Below, in pieces: positions 50,505-59,040 of a stretch of DNA of 64,000 nt. The DNA lies in contig JAAXKQ010000001.1 of NCBI GenBank assembly GCA_025612245.1, positions 397,696-461,695 on the forward strand, read 5' to 3'. A program made the position numbers and the translations under genes. The notes under the pieces were generated by a model, which saw only the letters and a list, made by a program, of their open reading frames with translations, did not search any database and was not told the origin of the DNA. The stretch comes from Ignavibacteria bacterium (GTDB lineage: Bacteria; Bacteroidota; Ignavibacteria; Ignavibacteriales; SURF-24). Every line of letters begins with the position of its first letter. Within the stretch, counting starts at the first letter, position 1.

Positions 50505-52121
50505 TTATAATAAAACAATTACTTTACCATAGACGGGATCGCCCGAACCTTTGTCTATCCTGTAAAAATAGACACCATTGGGAACAATTTTACCGTTCTC
50601 GTCGCGCCCGTCCCAGTAATCGATAGAACCGTTAATAAGGCCGCTCTGGCCTTCTACTGCATGAAGGCTGCTGCCTCTTTCTGCGTTCTGAATCACGGTT
50701 TTTACCAGGTTCATCCCAAAGTCAAATATCCTTATTGTTACATTTGTCCTCGTGCCCCCGGTACTGTACTTGATTGTAAGCCGCTCCACGTCGGGCGAGA
50801 ATGGGTTCGGAAATGCGTAGGTTTCATCTGCCGAGGCCAGAGGCTGCGTTGCATAGAAAAGTTTCCAGTCCCCCTGCCACATAGAACCCGTTTCGTTTAT
50901 GCTGGCAAGTCCGTTTTCAGTACCAAGCCATACAAGGTCGCCCTGTGAGGCTGCGGCATAAAATGCGGTCGGCTGAAGGCTGATATTCGATTCCTTGTCC
51001 ACAATTGTACCAGGTGTCAGCCACTGGTTCCATGGGTAAGCCGCCCTGTAGGCACCGTTATCGGAAGCAGCAATTACCTCCGGTCCCTTAAAGCCGAAGT
51101 TGTGGACCTTTTCATCCTGGAGTGCAGTTTTCCAGGAGTTACCGGCGTCAGTTGAGTAGCTTACGGCATAATACTCTGAAGCCTCCTCGGCTTTCCAGGT
51201 GGCAGCCCAGACGGAATGAGTTTTTCCATTGGAGCCCAAGGCTACCACAAAATTGCCGCTGATCGGCGAATTCTGATTCTGGTGTGTAAATTTGGTCCAG
51301 CTTACTCCCCCGTCGGTTGACCTGTTAATTCCGCCTGCCGTTCCCACGTAAAGCGTGTCGCTTCCGGCTGCAATAACGGAGAACACGCGGTGGTTCAGGT
51401 TGCTCTCAGAACCGAATTTTCCTGCAACGGGCTGAAGTGAAAAATTAAGCGTGTCTGTTGGCCTGATGCTGTCCAGTCTGTCGGGAGGCAGTACAACTCT
51501 TTGCCAGGTTTTTCCCATGTCCGTACTTTTCCTCAGTCCACCGGCATATGATGAAATCCACACTGTACTGGGGGAAGAAGTAAGTGCAATATCATAGCTG
51601 AGGTTATTGACGGCAACAGTAACCGGGAGGGCCCTGAGCCTGTTTATGCCGTAAACCACCACTGAATCATCCGGGGCATCAATGGGCTGCGGTATTACTG
51701 TCCACGAATTTCCGTTGTCGGTCGAATACCTGAGTCCGCCTCCTTCCGAGAGCGACTGGCCGTCTTTTTCTACGCTGTGGGCCGTAGAAACCCAGACGAC
51801 GCCGTTCAGATAGGCAATTGCGGAGATGCTTTCACTGCCGAAGGCTTCCGTGCCGTAATAGTTTGTCCACGTTGCTCCTTTGTCGGTCGAGCGGCTCAAG
51901 CCGCGGCTTGTTCCAAGCCAGAGTGTATCGCCAACGGTAAGTATATCGTTTATACTGTTACTCAGAGGCGTAATTGAAGTAGTTTTCTTGACTGATTCAG
52001 TCTTTTGTAATTTCGCCCTGCTTGAGATCTCATACGACTCAGGACTAAGCTGCGCAAATCCCTTAGCGTTTAGAAACAGAACGAGAGTTAAAACTATTGG
52101 GAAAAGGTTTTTAATTTTCAT
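50505..52121 (-). CDS. Secreted BNR/YCF48-type repeat protein with T9SS sorting domain
   Basis: The 538-residue protein has a signal peptide (MKIKNLFPIVLTLVLFLNAKGFA), then repeated Asp-box-like units such as RSTDKGATW, YSTDNGNSW, KSTDMGKTW, RSTDGGVSW and YSTDAGNSW, which mark a beta-propeller of the BNR/VPS10/YCF48 kind. The C-terminal 105 residues (YAFPNPFSPDVERLTI to YGKVIVLL) form a FlgD-Ig-like T9SS type A sorting domain with the GVYFYRI signature. It is therefore an exported, surface-attached or released propeller protein. Its ligand is unknown. Its start overlaps the lipoprotein gene by 4 nt. Confidence 0.88.
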   Translation of the reverse strand: MKIKNLFPIVLTLVLFLNAKGFAQLSPESYEISSRAKLQKTESVKKTTSITPLSNSINDILTVGDTLWLGTSRGLSRSTDKGATWTNYYGTEAFGSESISAIAYLNGVVWVSTAHSVEKDGQSLSEGGGLRYSTDNGNSWTVIPQPIDAPDDSVVVYGINRLRALPVTVAVNNLSYDIALTSSPSTVWISSYAGGLRKSTDMGKTWQRVVLPPDRLDSIRPTDTLNFSLQPVAGKFGSESNLNHRVFSVIAAGSDTLYVGTAGGINRSTDGGVSWTKFTHQNQNSPISGNFVVALGSNGKTHSVWAATWKAEEASEYYAVSYSTDAGNSWKTALQDEKVHNFGFKGPEVIAASDNGAYRAAYPWNQWLTPGTIVDKESNISLQPTAFYAAASQGDLVWLGTENGLASINETGSMWQGDWKLFYATQPLASADETYAFPNPFSPDVERLTIKYSTGGTRTNVTIRIFDFGMNLVKTVIQNAERGSSLHAVEGQSGLINGSIDYWDGRDENGKIVPNGVYFYRIDKGSGDPVYGKVIVLL

Positions 52122-52906
52122 TTAACATATATGTTATGAGTGATAATATTGCTTAAAGAGTCGTTCCTGTCCACCGCCTGGAAAATAAATTCTCTTGTTT
52201 TTCCTTTTGTATCCTGCGTAAAGTAATTCTTGAATGAAAAGATGCCATCCCCGGCAACAGAATCGCCATGAAACTCAAGATTCCCATCATCCCACATGTC
52301 GATGATATCCGAGCTGGTAGAATTTTCTTTACGTATAAACTTAAAGGAAACTCTCTTTATGTCCTGCAGGCCGTTCGGGTCGTTTACCCTGAGGGTAAAG
52401 ATAAACCATTCACCTGCATTTATGCTGTCGGGCATCACGAGGTTAGAAATAGCAGGAGGATATTTTATTTGATTGTTATCATACTGCAGGAGGTTTTCGG
52501 CCACCTTTCTAACCACATCTTCTTTAGTTAAAACATAATAGTCAATCCTGTAACTGCCGTTCGGGAAGCTTTGTGAAAATGTAATTTTGCCGGAATAGAT
52601 ATTGTCGTCTTTTTGAGCGTCACCGTTTTCGGCATCCCCGTCGTCTTTAAGGCTTACAGGACCGCTGTTTAATTCCGTGTTGTCGGGAGAATACACCTCT
52701 GCCCAGGCTTCCTTAATGCTGCCAAGGTCTGAACTGAGCTTCAAAGATACTGCAAATGATGAGTCCCCGCCGGCATAGGTAAATCCTGCCGGGGCAGAAG
52801 CTTCAAGGACCTGAAAATTGCTCTCGGGGTTTTCGACTATTCCTGAAGGAATTTTATCGCAGCCGAAAAATAGCGCAAAACAGAACAGAATAATGTAATT
52901 TTTCAT
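52118..52906 (-). CDS. Lipoprotein with Ig-like/beta-sandwich repeats
   Basis: This 262-residue protein has a short signal sequence and lipobox (CFALFFGC, Cys15 as lipidation site), so it is an outer-membrane or periplasmic lipoprotein. The mature part has two similar beta-rich segments. Each ends in a D-DGN..D-GD-AGDGIFS-type loop (KDDGDAENGDAQKDDNIYSG and WDDGNLEFHGDSVAGDGIFS), calcium-binding-like in composition. The rest resembles choice-of-anchor or PKD-type sandwiches. No family is firmly recognised. It overlaps the T9SS cargo gene (ATGA), which suggests tightly coordinated production. Confidence 0.75.
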   Translation of the reverse strand: MKNYIILFCFALFFGCDKIPSGIVENPESNFQVLEASAPAGFTYAGGDSSFAVSLKLSSDLGSIKEAWAEVYSPDNTELNSGPVSLKDDGDAENGDAQKDDNIYSGKITFSQSFPNGSYRIDYYVLTKEDVVRKVAENLLQYDNNQIKYPPAISNLVMPDSINAGEWFIFTLRVNDPNGLQDIKRVSFKFIRKENSTSSDIIDMWDDGNLEFHGDSVAGDGIFSFKNYFTQDTKGKTREFIFQAVDRNDSLSNIITHNIYVK

Positions 52907-52949
52907 GGCTTTAGTTTAACTTTAAATTTAAAATATATCAAGTTCTAAA

Positions 52950-53963
52950 TCAGGAACCCGCTGCAATGGATATTGGAGAAGGTGAAAAGGACAGGAGAAG
53001 TACCGCAATACTTATCCATCCAATGATTAACCTTGTCCTGTCCAGCTTATGAAAGTAGAGTACAGGAGGATGCTTTACTTTTATGACAAAAAACAGGACC
53101 AATGCCCAGACGAGCCAGCCCGTCCAGCCAATCCCCCAGTTGAAGCCGAAGAATTCCTCTACGAGGCCCGAAAGCCCAATCACGAGCAGAATTACAAGCG
53201 AGCTCCAGCTTATAATCTTATGTTTATCACCACCAAGCATGCTGTAGATTATATGTCCCCCGTCGAGCTGCCCTACAGGAATCATGTTCATCGAAGTTAC
53301 AAAAAGTCCGAACCAACCGACACATAAAAATGGGTAATGATAGATCTCCGACATCGGGGGTACAAACTGGCTGCTGTTTGTCAAAACATGGCGTAAAAAT
53401 GAAAAGAGCAACGTATCGCCGAACTTAAGGTTCAGCCCCGCACTTCCGTAGCCCGGAGTAAAATAATCGGGATGGATTGCAAGTATGTAGCCAACCCCGG
53501 GCAGGTGCGTAAAGCCGTAGACAAGCACAATCAGGCTTGCAACAAAGCCCGCAAGAGGTCCCGCAACACCTATGTCAAACATTGCCTTGTTATCCGGTAC
53601 AGCCGTCTTCGTCCTTATTACGGCACCCATGGTCCCGAAATTCAGGAACATTCCGGAGAACGAAGGCAGCGGTATAAAATAAGGCAGCGTAGCCCTTACT
53701 TTATGTATCCTTGCTGCAAAATAATGCCCGAATTCGTGAGAGGCAAGTATAAATAAAATTGAGATCGAATATGGCAGTCCAATCCTCAGGCTCGCAACCT
53801 CGTAAGGACCGGCACTGCCCGTAATCCATTCCATTCCTGCTATTGTGGTGGTAAAAAACGTCACCAGAAACAGCAACAGATGAACGGCAATTTTATTTTT
53901 TTCCTTTCTTTCCTCCCTTTCGAGGTTCAAAGAAAAGTATGGTTCACGAAATTCTTCAGACAT
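52950..53963 (-). CDS. Site-2-type membrane metalloprotease (M50)
   Basis: This 337-residue integral membrane protease has about six transmembrane helices. The catalytic motif His76-Glu-Phe-Gly-His80 lies in ASHEFGHYFAAR, and the third zinc ligand Asp234 in GQLDGGHIIYS. There is no PDZ domain, unlike RseP. Members cut membrane-bound regulators or signal-peptide remnants. The gene starts 3 nt after the beta-barrel stop codon and precedes a lipoprotein gene, so envelope quality control or release of an envelope-stress regulator is plausible. No sigma/anti-sigma pair is nearby. Confidence 0.9.
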   Translation of the reverse strand: MSEEFREPYFSLNLEREERKEKNKIAVHLLLFLVTFFTTTIAGMEWITGSAGPYEVASLRIGLPYSISILFILASHEFGHYFAARIHKVRATLPYFIPLPSFSGMFLNFGTMGAVIRTKTAVPDNKAMFDIGVAGPLAGFVASLIVLVYGFTHLPGVGYILAIHPDYFTPGYGSAGLNLKFGDTLLFSFLRHVLTNSSQFVPPMSEIYHYPFLCVGWFGLFVTSMNMIPVGQLDGGHIIYSMLGGDKHKIISWSSLVILLVIGLSGLVEEFFGFNWGIGWTGWLVWALVLFFVIKVKHPPVLYFHKLDRTRLIIGWISIAVLLLSFSPSPISIAAGS

Positions 53964-53966
53964 ATT

Positions 53967-54797
53967 TTATAAATCCAGGTTAAATCCTATTGCATTATAA
54001 GACTTTCTGTAATCAAAGTACTCGCCGTGAATACTCATTCCGGAATAGTACGAGTAGTACAGGCTGAATCCCCTGCCCTGCGGATGGCCAAACTTAATTC
54101 CGGCATTAATCGTATTTTCAGCAGAATAGCTGCGAATTTTAACGAGCTTGATATCATATGCAACAAATGGCGTCACGTATTCAGAAATCCTGTTCTTAAG
54201 GAAGTAATCAAAACCCGCCTGAAAGTTATATTTGCCAAGATAAGCAGGATCAATATGAAAAATGTAAGTAAGCCCTGCATAAACTCTCAGGTCGTTTATC
54301 CTGTAGAACGGCATAAGTTCCAGAAATTCACGGCTGTAAACCCTAGGATTCCGGTTATCGCGCCAGATTTCATTCTTGAAATCAAAGTGTCCGTCAACAA
54401 AATGAGCGCTGATGTGACTTAACCTGAACCTGGCACCATATTCGCCCTTATCGGTAGTTTTTCTGTATCCGGCATTTAAGCCGAACAGATAATCCACCGC
54501 ATCAACAGGAAAATGAAAATCCTTTTCGCCCCTCAGAAGAGTGTATGTAAAGAAATCTGCGCCTACAGAATAGTTTGTCTCCTTGTTGGGAGAAATTTTA
54601 ACCAGATCCAGGGAATTCCCTATATCAAGCCTCAGCTCATTGTTGTTAACGTGGAACAGTACTCCAATCCTGGGTTCAAGTGCATTTGCAGTAAATGGCT
54701 GCACGTTTAATTTATCAGGGAACAGTTTAACTTCTGTCTGGCAAAAGGCTGCTGCATTGATAAAGAGCAATGCTGTAATAAGTGAAATAATTTTCAT
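53967..54797 (-). CDS. Putative outer-membrane beta-barrel protein, copy A
   Basis: The 276-residue protein has a signal peptide (MKIISLITALLFINAAAFC, cleavage near Q-T) and alternating hydrophobic/polar strands ending in AIGFNLDL, like an outer-membrane barrel. A central motif RFRLSHISAHFVDGHFD (about 120-136) is shared with the protein at 61253-62134 (RFRIIHNSAHLVDGHYD) and recalls the H-x-S-[SA]-H-x-x-D pattern of DUF1207 proteins, a match I cannot confirm. EPRIGVLF, DIGNSLDLVKI and GIKFGHPQGRG-type segments are also shared between the two copies. It sits between a radical SAM gene and the M50 protease gene in one operon. Confidence 0.7.
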   Translation of the reverse strand: MKIISLITALLFINAAAFCQTEVKLFPDKLNVQPFTANALEPRIGVLFHVNNNELRLDIGNSLDLVKISPNKETNYSVGADFFTYTLLRGEKDFHFPVDAVDYLFGLNAGYRKTTDKGEYGARFRLSHISAHFVDGHFDFKNEIWRDNRNPRVYSREFLELMPFYRINDLRVYAGLTYIFHIDPAYLGKYNFQAGFDYFLKNRISEYVTPFVAYDIKLVKIRSYSAENTINAGIKFGHPQGRGFSLYYSYYSGMSIHGEYFDYRKSYNAIGFNLDL

Positions 54798-54815
54798 AAT
54801 CGAAATATAGAAATG

Positions 54816-55796
54816 TTAGTGTTGAAATTTTTTCTTAATTTTTTGAATAATAAGTTTATTGTAGCTGTATTTTAGTTTTGATCCTAAACTTTGTATCGAA
54901 TATATATCCCTGGGGAATGCAAATGAGGGTTCAAAATAACAGTTTACCGTACATCCCTGGCAAAACTGAAACCGTCCCTGCATCTGCCTGTAGAGTCTGA
55001 TTTCCTCAGAGTTTCTTATCTCCTTGATTGGCCTGTCTATTGGAATAGCCTTATTTGCAAAATGATAGCACGGAAGAATAACCTTGTTATCCGGGGAAAT
55101 TACAATTACACGTGAAACAGCCCTGCAGCTTGGTTTCTTTATGTCATTTCCACCGTTTTTCCGGAGTTCAAGAAAGGCCCTGTTCAGGTAAACGTCCATT
55201 TTTCCTTTTATAAACTCTTCCAGATATTCAACTGCCTGCGCGCTTAGTCCCGGGTTGCCGAAATAAGAAAAAACAGGATTTATAATCAGGACAAGGCCGT
55301 ATTTCTGAGAGATCTCATAGACGCGCGGAAGCTTTTTTAGGTTCTCATTTGTTGCCGTAAAAAGAATATCCGGGTATTCGCCAAGCGACCTGGCAATTTC
55401 TATGCTCTTAAAGATGCTCTTAAAACAATTTACTCTTCTGATTTTGTTATGTTCATCTTCATCAGGAGAATCCATGGAGAAATGCAAAAGACTAATGTTT
55501 CCGGCCAATTTATCTGCATATTTCGGGTAGAGCAAGGTATTTGTAGTAATACTTGTCTGCATTTTGAGCTTTCGCGCATAGCCGGCCATAGCGGCAATGT
55601 TTTTATTAAGAAGCGGTTCCCCGCCAGTAAGGTCTATGAATTTAACGCCCAGGTCTACCAGCTGCCTGACGTTATTTTCGAAGTCCAAAAGCGATGCTTC
55701 CGGAAAGGTACTAAATTTCTCATGCTCGGCAAAATGACAAAACTCACAGGAAGCGTTGCATTTGTATGTAACGTAGTAATTGCACAGTAAGAGCAT
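54816..55796 (-). CDS. Radical SAM protein with C-terminal cysteine-rich region
   Basis: The 326-residue protein has the radical SAM cluster motif Cys13-x3-Cys17-x2-Cys20 (YKCNASCEFC). The SAM-binding segment DLTGGEPLL follows (about 57-65), and TTNTLL and FSMDSPDED are further along. Additional cysteines occur as KKPSCRAV, ILPCYHF and FQFCQGCTVNCYF, arranged like an auxiliary SPASM/Twitch cluster. The reaction is unknown; SPASM enzymes often modify peptides or sugars. It starts within the stop of the GT2 gene (TGATG overlap) and precedes the barrel gene by 18 nt, so it probably modifies an envelope lipid, sugar or peptide made by this operon. Confidence 0.85.
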   Translation of the reverse strand: MLLLCNYYVTYKCNASCEFCHFAEHEKFSTFPEASLLDFENNVRQLVDLGVKFIDLTGGEPLLNKNIAAMAGYARKLKMQTSITTNTLLYPKYADKLAGNISLLHFSMDSPDEDEHNKIRRVNCFKSIFKSIEIARSLGEYPDILFTATNENLKKLPRVYEISQKYGLVLIINPVFSYFGNPGLSAQAVEYLEEFIKGKMDVYLNRAFLELRKNGGNDIKKPSCRAVSRVIVISPDNKVILPCYHFANKAIPIDRPIKEIRNSEEIRLYRQMQGRFQFCQGCTVNCYFEPSFAFPRDIYSIQSLGSKLKYSYNKLIIQKIKKKFQH

Positions 55797-56887
55797 CAGT
55801 AATTCCTGCCTTTCCAGATTACCTTTCTGCTTGGAATAACTGCAAAGGGTAACCAGAGGACATAAACTATAAAATAAACTTCGAAACTGGCAAAATACTT
55901 CAGCTTTTTGACCAGGTTAAACTTCTTAAGCACCGGGTACAACATAAAAAGATCGGTTGCCAGCTTAAAGACTGCCACGTAAAAAGCAGTTAAGCTGAAG
56001 AAAAAGGGAAAGAGCACCATTCCCAGGTTTGCAAGAAATCCGCTTGCCATGATCAGAAATCCCTTAATGTCGCTATCAAGGCCACCGACGCCCCACCTTT
56101 TTTTCTGCCAGTAAAGCGATTTCAAACTCTCACAGGGCTTCGATTCCACGAGAGCCCCGGCTTCAAGGGGATAAATGATTTTATACTTCCCAAGCCTGTT
56201 CATTGCATGCAGCAGGTTAAAATCCTCCGTAACGCTGAAGGGCAGGTTTTCGTAACCGCCGGTTTCCCTGTAGGCTGATTTCCTGTAGGACATGTTGTTA
56301 CCAATGCAGCTAAGAGGAAAGTTAAGATTCATGGAGCCCGCTGCAACCGTAAGCAGATACATAAAGTCCAGCATCTGCATTCCGCTGAACTGGTCCGTGG
56401 CTTCCTGCGTCGTATAGCCGCATACCATGGCCACATCTTTCTCATAATATGAGGCAATTGATTCAGCCCACTGTGGACCGACCTGGCAGTCGGCATCAGT
56501 AGTCATAATTACTTCCCCGCCTGCAATTTCAAGAGCATTGGCAAGTGCGTTCGTTTTTCCTTTAAGGTGATCTATTGCGTGGCTCGTTGAAATGCACCTG
56601 AACTTCGGTTTATCCGAAATAAATTTATCTACAATCGACCGGGTGTTATCCGTTGAGTTATCATCAACAATGATAATTTCCAGCTTCCCTTCCGGGTACA
56701 CAAGTCCGTCCAAGGATTTAAGGCACCTTTCAATATTACCCTCTTCGTTTCTTGCCGCAACAATTACACTGACCGTAGGGAGTTCTTCGTAGGGAATCTT
56801 TTTATATTTTTTGCCTGCTCCAACAAGTAAGAGAAAAGACTGGAGGAAATACAAGCCAACCGCAATTAAAAAAATAACTTCAAACAT
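55796..56887 (-). CDS. Family 2 glycosyltransferase, membrane-bound, QxxRW type (copy 1)
   Basis: This 363-residue GT2 enzyme has one N-terminal helix (about 3-25), a GT-A domain with SVIVAARNEEGNIERCLKSL, IIIVDDNSTDNT, TTDADCQVG and TEDFNLL, and then QKKRWGVGG, the processive-type Q-x-x-R-W motif. Three or so C-terminal transmembrane helices follow (about 275-350). Such proteins make polysaccharides or transfer sugars to lipids. It is the first gene of a seven-gene minus-strand operon with a promoter at 56918-56945, and its stop overlaps the radical SAM start (TGATG). Two related GT2 genes follow within 5 kb. Confidence 0.9.
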   Translation of the reverse strand: MFEVIFLIAVGLYFLQSFLLLVGAGKKYKKIPYEELPTVSVIVAARNEEGNIERCLKSLDGLVYPEGKLEIIIVDDNSTDNTRSIVDKFISDKPKFRCISTSHAIDHLKGKTNALANALEIAGGEVIMTTDADCQVGPQWAESIASYYEKDVAMVCGYTTQEATDQFSGMQMLDFMYLLTVAAGSMNLNFPLSCIGNNMSYRKSAYRETGGYENLPFSVTEDFNLLHAMNRLGKYKIIYPLEAGALVESKPCESLKSLYWQKKRWGVGGLDSDIKGFLIMASGFLANLGMVLFPFFFSLTAFYVAVFKLATDLFMLYPVLKKFNLVKKLKYFASFEVYFIVYVLWLPFAVIPSRKVIWKGRNY

Positions 56888-56917
56888 CTATCATCAGCCC
56901 CGGAGCTGTTATAAAGG

Positions 56918-56945
56918 AGAATACTTATTTATTTTATAAAGTCAA
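56918..56945 (-). promoter_or_regulatory. Promoter of the GT2-radical SAM-barrel operon
   Basis: On the minus strand TTGACT (complement of 56940-56945) and TATTCT (complement of 56918-56923) are 16 bases apart. Transcription would start about 20 bases before ATG 56887. The TAnnTTTG variant was not found here. Confidence 0.45.
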
Positions 56946-57012
56946 CTGGAAATTTTTTTTGTAAATGTACTAATATTTGCGTTATAATTGAAGCAAAATA
57001 AAACCTGGGAGC

Positions 57013-57669
57013 CTATCTTTTTATAAGGCACGTCTCTGCCGTCCCAAATTGATAATTATTCAAAGCCGCCTTTTCACAGATCAGCTCAATTGAGTCCGTA
57101 AGGACATTTTTGGACTTTGTATTGTCGTGCAGACAAACAATTGAATTTCCCTTTAAGTTATTCTCAATCCCCTTTTTTACCACGCTTAGGCTGTTCTGCC
57201 AGTCGTAAGTCAGGAGTGACCAGAGGACCATATGAAGCCCGTTCTTTTTCACGATTCTGTGAGTCATGTGGTCAAACTTCCCGTAAGGGGGACGGAAAAA
57301 CCTGAGCCTTTGTCCATATTTGTCGAAAGCCACCTTGTTTGTCTTTTCAATTTCCTCTGAAGCCAGGTGTGATCCAATGAAGGATAGTTTCCTGTGGTTA
57401 AAAGTATGGTTACCCAGTTCATGCCCTTCGCTCAGGATCTCGCCGGGCAGGGAGCCGTAGCGGTCCAGATTGTTGCCGACACAGAAGAATAAGGCTTTAA
57501 TTCCAAACTTATTAAGTGCGGTCAAAATTATATCCGTTGTATCCGGATTCGGCCCGTCATCAAAGGTCAGCAAAATCCTTTTGTCAGACGTATTCCAGAA
57601 AAAAAAAGGAAGCGCTTTTTTAATTATTAAAGGAGGGTCATAAACGTGCATAGGCTCCTGTCTTTCCAT
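57013..57669 (-). CDS. NodB-type polysaccharide deacetylase
   Basis: This 218-residue deacetylase of carbohydrate esterase family 4 shows TFDDGPNPDTT (about 35-45, with the catalytic Asp pair), HTFNHRKL (metal-binding His residues) and RFFRPPYGKFDHMT. It removes acetyl groups from N-acetylglucosamine in a glycan. There is no clear signal peptide, so the acceptor side is uncertain. The start overlaps the end of the upstream GT2 gene by 43 nt from ATG 57669; an internal ATG at 57651 with AGGAG close by is a second candidate. The pairing of a GT2 and a deacetylase recalls NodC/NodB and Ica/Pga systems. Confidence 0.88.
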   Translation of the reverse strand: MERQEPMHVYDPPLIIKKALPFFFWNTSDKRILLTFDDGPNPDTTDIILTALNKFGIKALFFCVGNNLDRYGSLPGEILSEGHELGNHTFNHRKLSFIGSHLASEEIEKTNKVAFDKYGQRLRFFRPPYGKFDHMTHRIVKKNGLHMVLWSLLTYDWQNSLSVVKKGIENNLKGNSIVCLHDNTKSKNVLTDSIELICEKAALNNYQFGTAETCLIKR

Positions 57670-58802
57670 TTAATCTTACCAATGAAAGATAATGGCTGCA
57701 GAATTAAGGTGTACGGGAATACGAGAAATTCCGTAAAAAGGACCTCAAAAAGGTTATATTTGTCGTTAAGAAGCCTTGAGCCAAGGTCCAGGACAAATAT
57801 GTCAACCAGGATTTTCAGTAAAAAGACCACCAGAACGATCTTAAGGAAAATCACGTCCAGCGTCAGCAAGGACCATAAGAGTGAGATAAAGATTACTGAA
57901 ATAAAAGCAAACACAATAGCCCCAAGCGCAATAAACTCAAATGAGTAGTGCTTTGTAACGGCTATGTGCCTTTTTTTCCTGTCTATATAATGATCGTTCT
58001 TAAGAACCGACCTTACCACGGAGCCGCCTGAGGTGGCGTAAGAGACTTTTGCTAGCTTTGAAGCCTTCTGCACAAGCAGGTCGTCATCCCCTGCCGCAAC
58101 TACGGCATTCTCGCCAAATCCGCCGAGCTTTTTATATAGCTCCTTCCTGTAGGAAAAATTGCCTCCGCCTGCAATGTAAGGCTTTTTAAGTCCGATAAAC
58201 GACATTGCGATTATAGCCATTGCAAGTCCTTCGAGCCCCTTGAGTTTTTCAAGAAAACCAGGCCTTGCAGATTCCAGTTTTGTGTATCCGGCAACACAGC
58301 CAACACCGTCTTCGTAACAGGAAACGATCTCCTTTATCCAGTCCTTTGAAGGACGGCAGTCGGCATCCGTAGTAAGAATGATCTCTCCTTTACTGAATTC
58401 AATTCCCGTATGCAAAGCGTTCTTCTTTGGTCCCCAGTTGAGCAGATTTTCCTTTGCCGGTATTACATTTACCCTTGTAGTACTTCTGCCGTCAATTGTG
58501 ACGGAATTTTTCCCAATAATTCTCTTTTCTGCAACAGCTCTTGTTGAATCAGTTGAATTATCGTCAACAATAATTACCTCGTAATTTTCGTAAGACTGAC
58601 TTAAGAGGCAATCCATCAAATCCGGTATGTTATCTTCCTCGTTTCTTACCGCAACAATAACTGAAACGGAAGGATTGCTGCCGTTTGCACTTATACTTTG
58701 TTTTTTTCTTCCTGAAACTCTCATGATGCCGAAAGTTACAAGAAATCCAATAAGCGCATAGATTAAAAGCCCCAAGAACATCAAATATATTAGTGCATCC
58801 AT
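57627..58802 (-). CDS. Family 2 glycosyltransferase, membrane-bound (copy 2, divergent C-motif)
   Basis: The 391-residue GT2 enzyme has an N-terminal helix (about 5-27), SVIVAVRNEEDNIPDLMDCL, IIVDDNSTDST, TTDADCRPS and AAGDDDLL. Where the other two copies have Q-x-x-R-W it has YIDRKKRHIAVT, so the motif is degenerate. C-terminal helices occupy about 290-370. The protein is otherwise a close relative of the enzymes at 55796 and 59041. It overlaps the deacetylase gene by 43 nt, so the two are co-translated. It may be a non-processive transferase. Confidence 0.88.
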   Translation of the reverse strand: MDALIYLMFLGLLIYALIGFLVTFGIMRVSGRKKQSISANGSNPSVSVIVAVRNEEDNIPDLMDCLLSQSYENYEVIIVDDNSTDSTRAVAEKRIIGKNSVTIDGRSTTRVNVIPAKENLLNWGPKKNALHTGIEFSKGEIILTTDADCRPSKDWIKEIVSCYEDGVGCVAGYTKLESARPGFLEKLKGLEGLAMAIIAMSFIGLKKPYIAGGGNFSYRKELYKKLGGFGENAVVAAGDDDLLVQKASKLAKVSYATSGGSVVRSVLKNDHYIDRKKRHIAVTKHYSFEFIALGAIVFAFISVIFISLLWSLLTLDVIFLKIVLVVFLLKILVDIFVLDLGSRLLNDKYNLFEVLFTEFLVFPYTLILQPLSFIGKIKWKDRSLCTFMTLL

Positions 58803-59040
58803 AATAGACGGAATGTTTTTATAATTGAACCTGAATATTTAACTAAGAGTAACAGGCTGCAGATACTCTCTGCATTTAGAAGTGCTAATTTAAGAATAAA
58901 CCTGAAATAAATGGAACATTTTTTATTTCCGCTTAATTTCTTAAGTTTATTTCCCGTTATATTTTTAATCTGGCACAACTGGTATTTATTAGTACTATTG
59001 CACTATTTTACGGACCATTATTATCTATGGCAAAAGTTTT

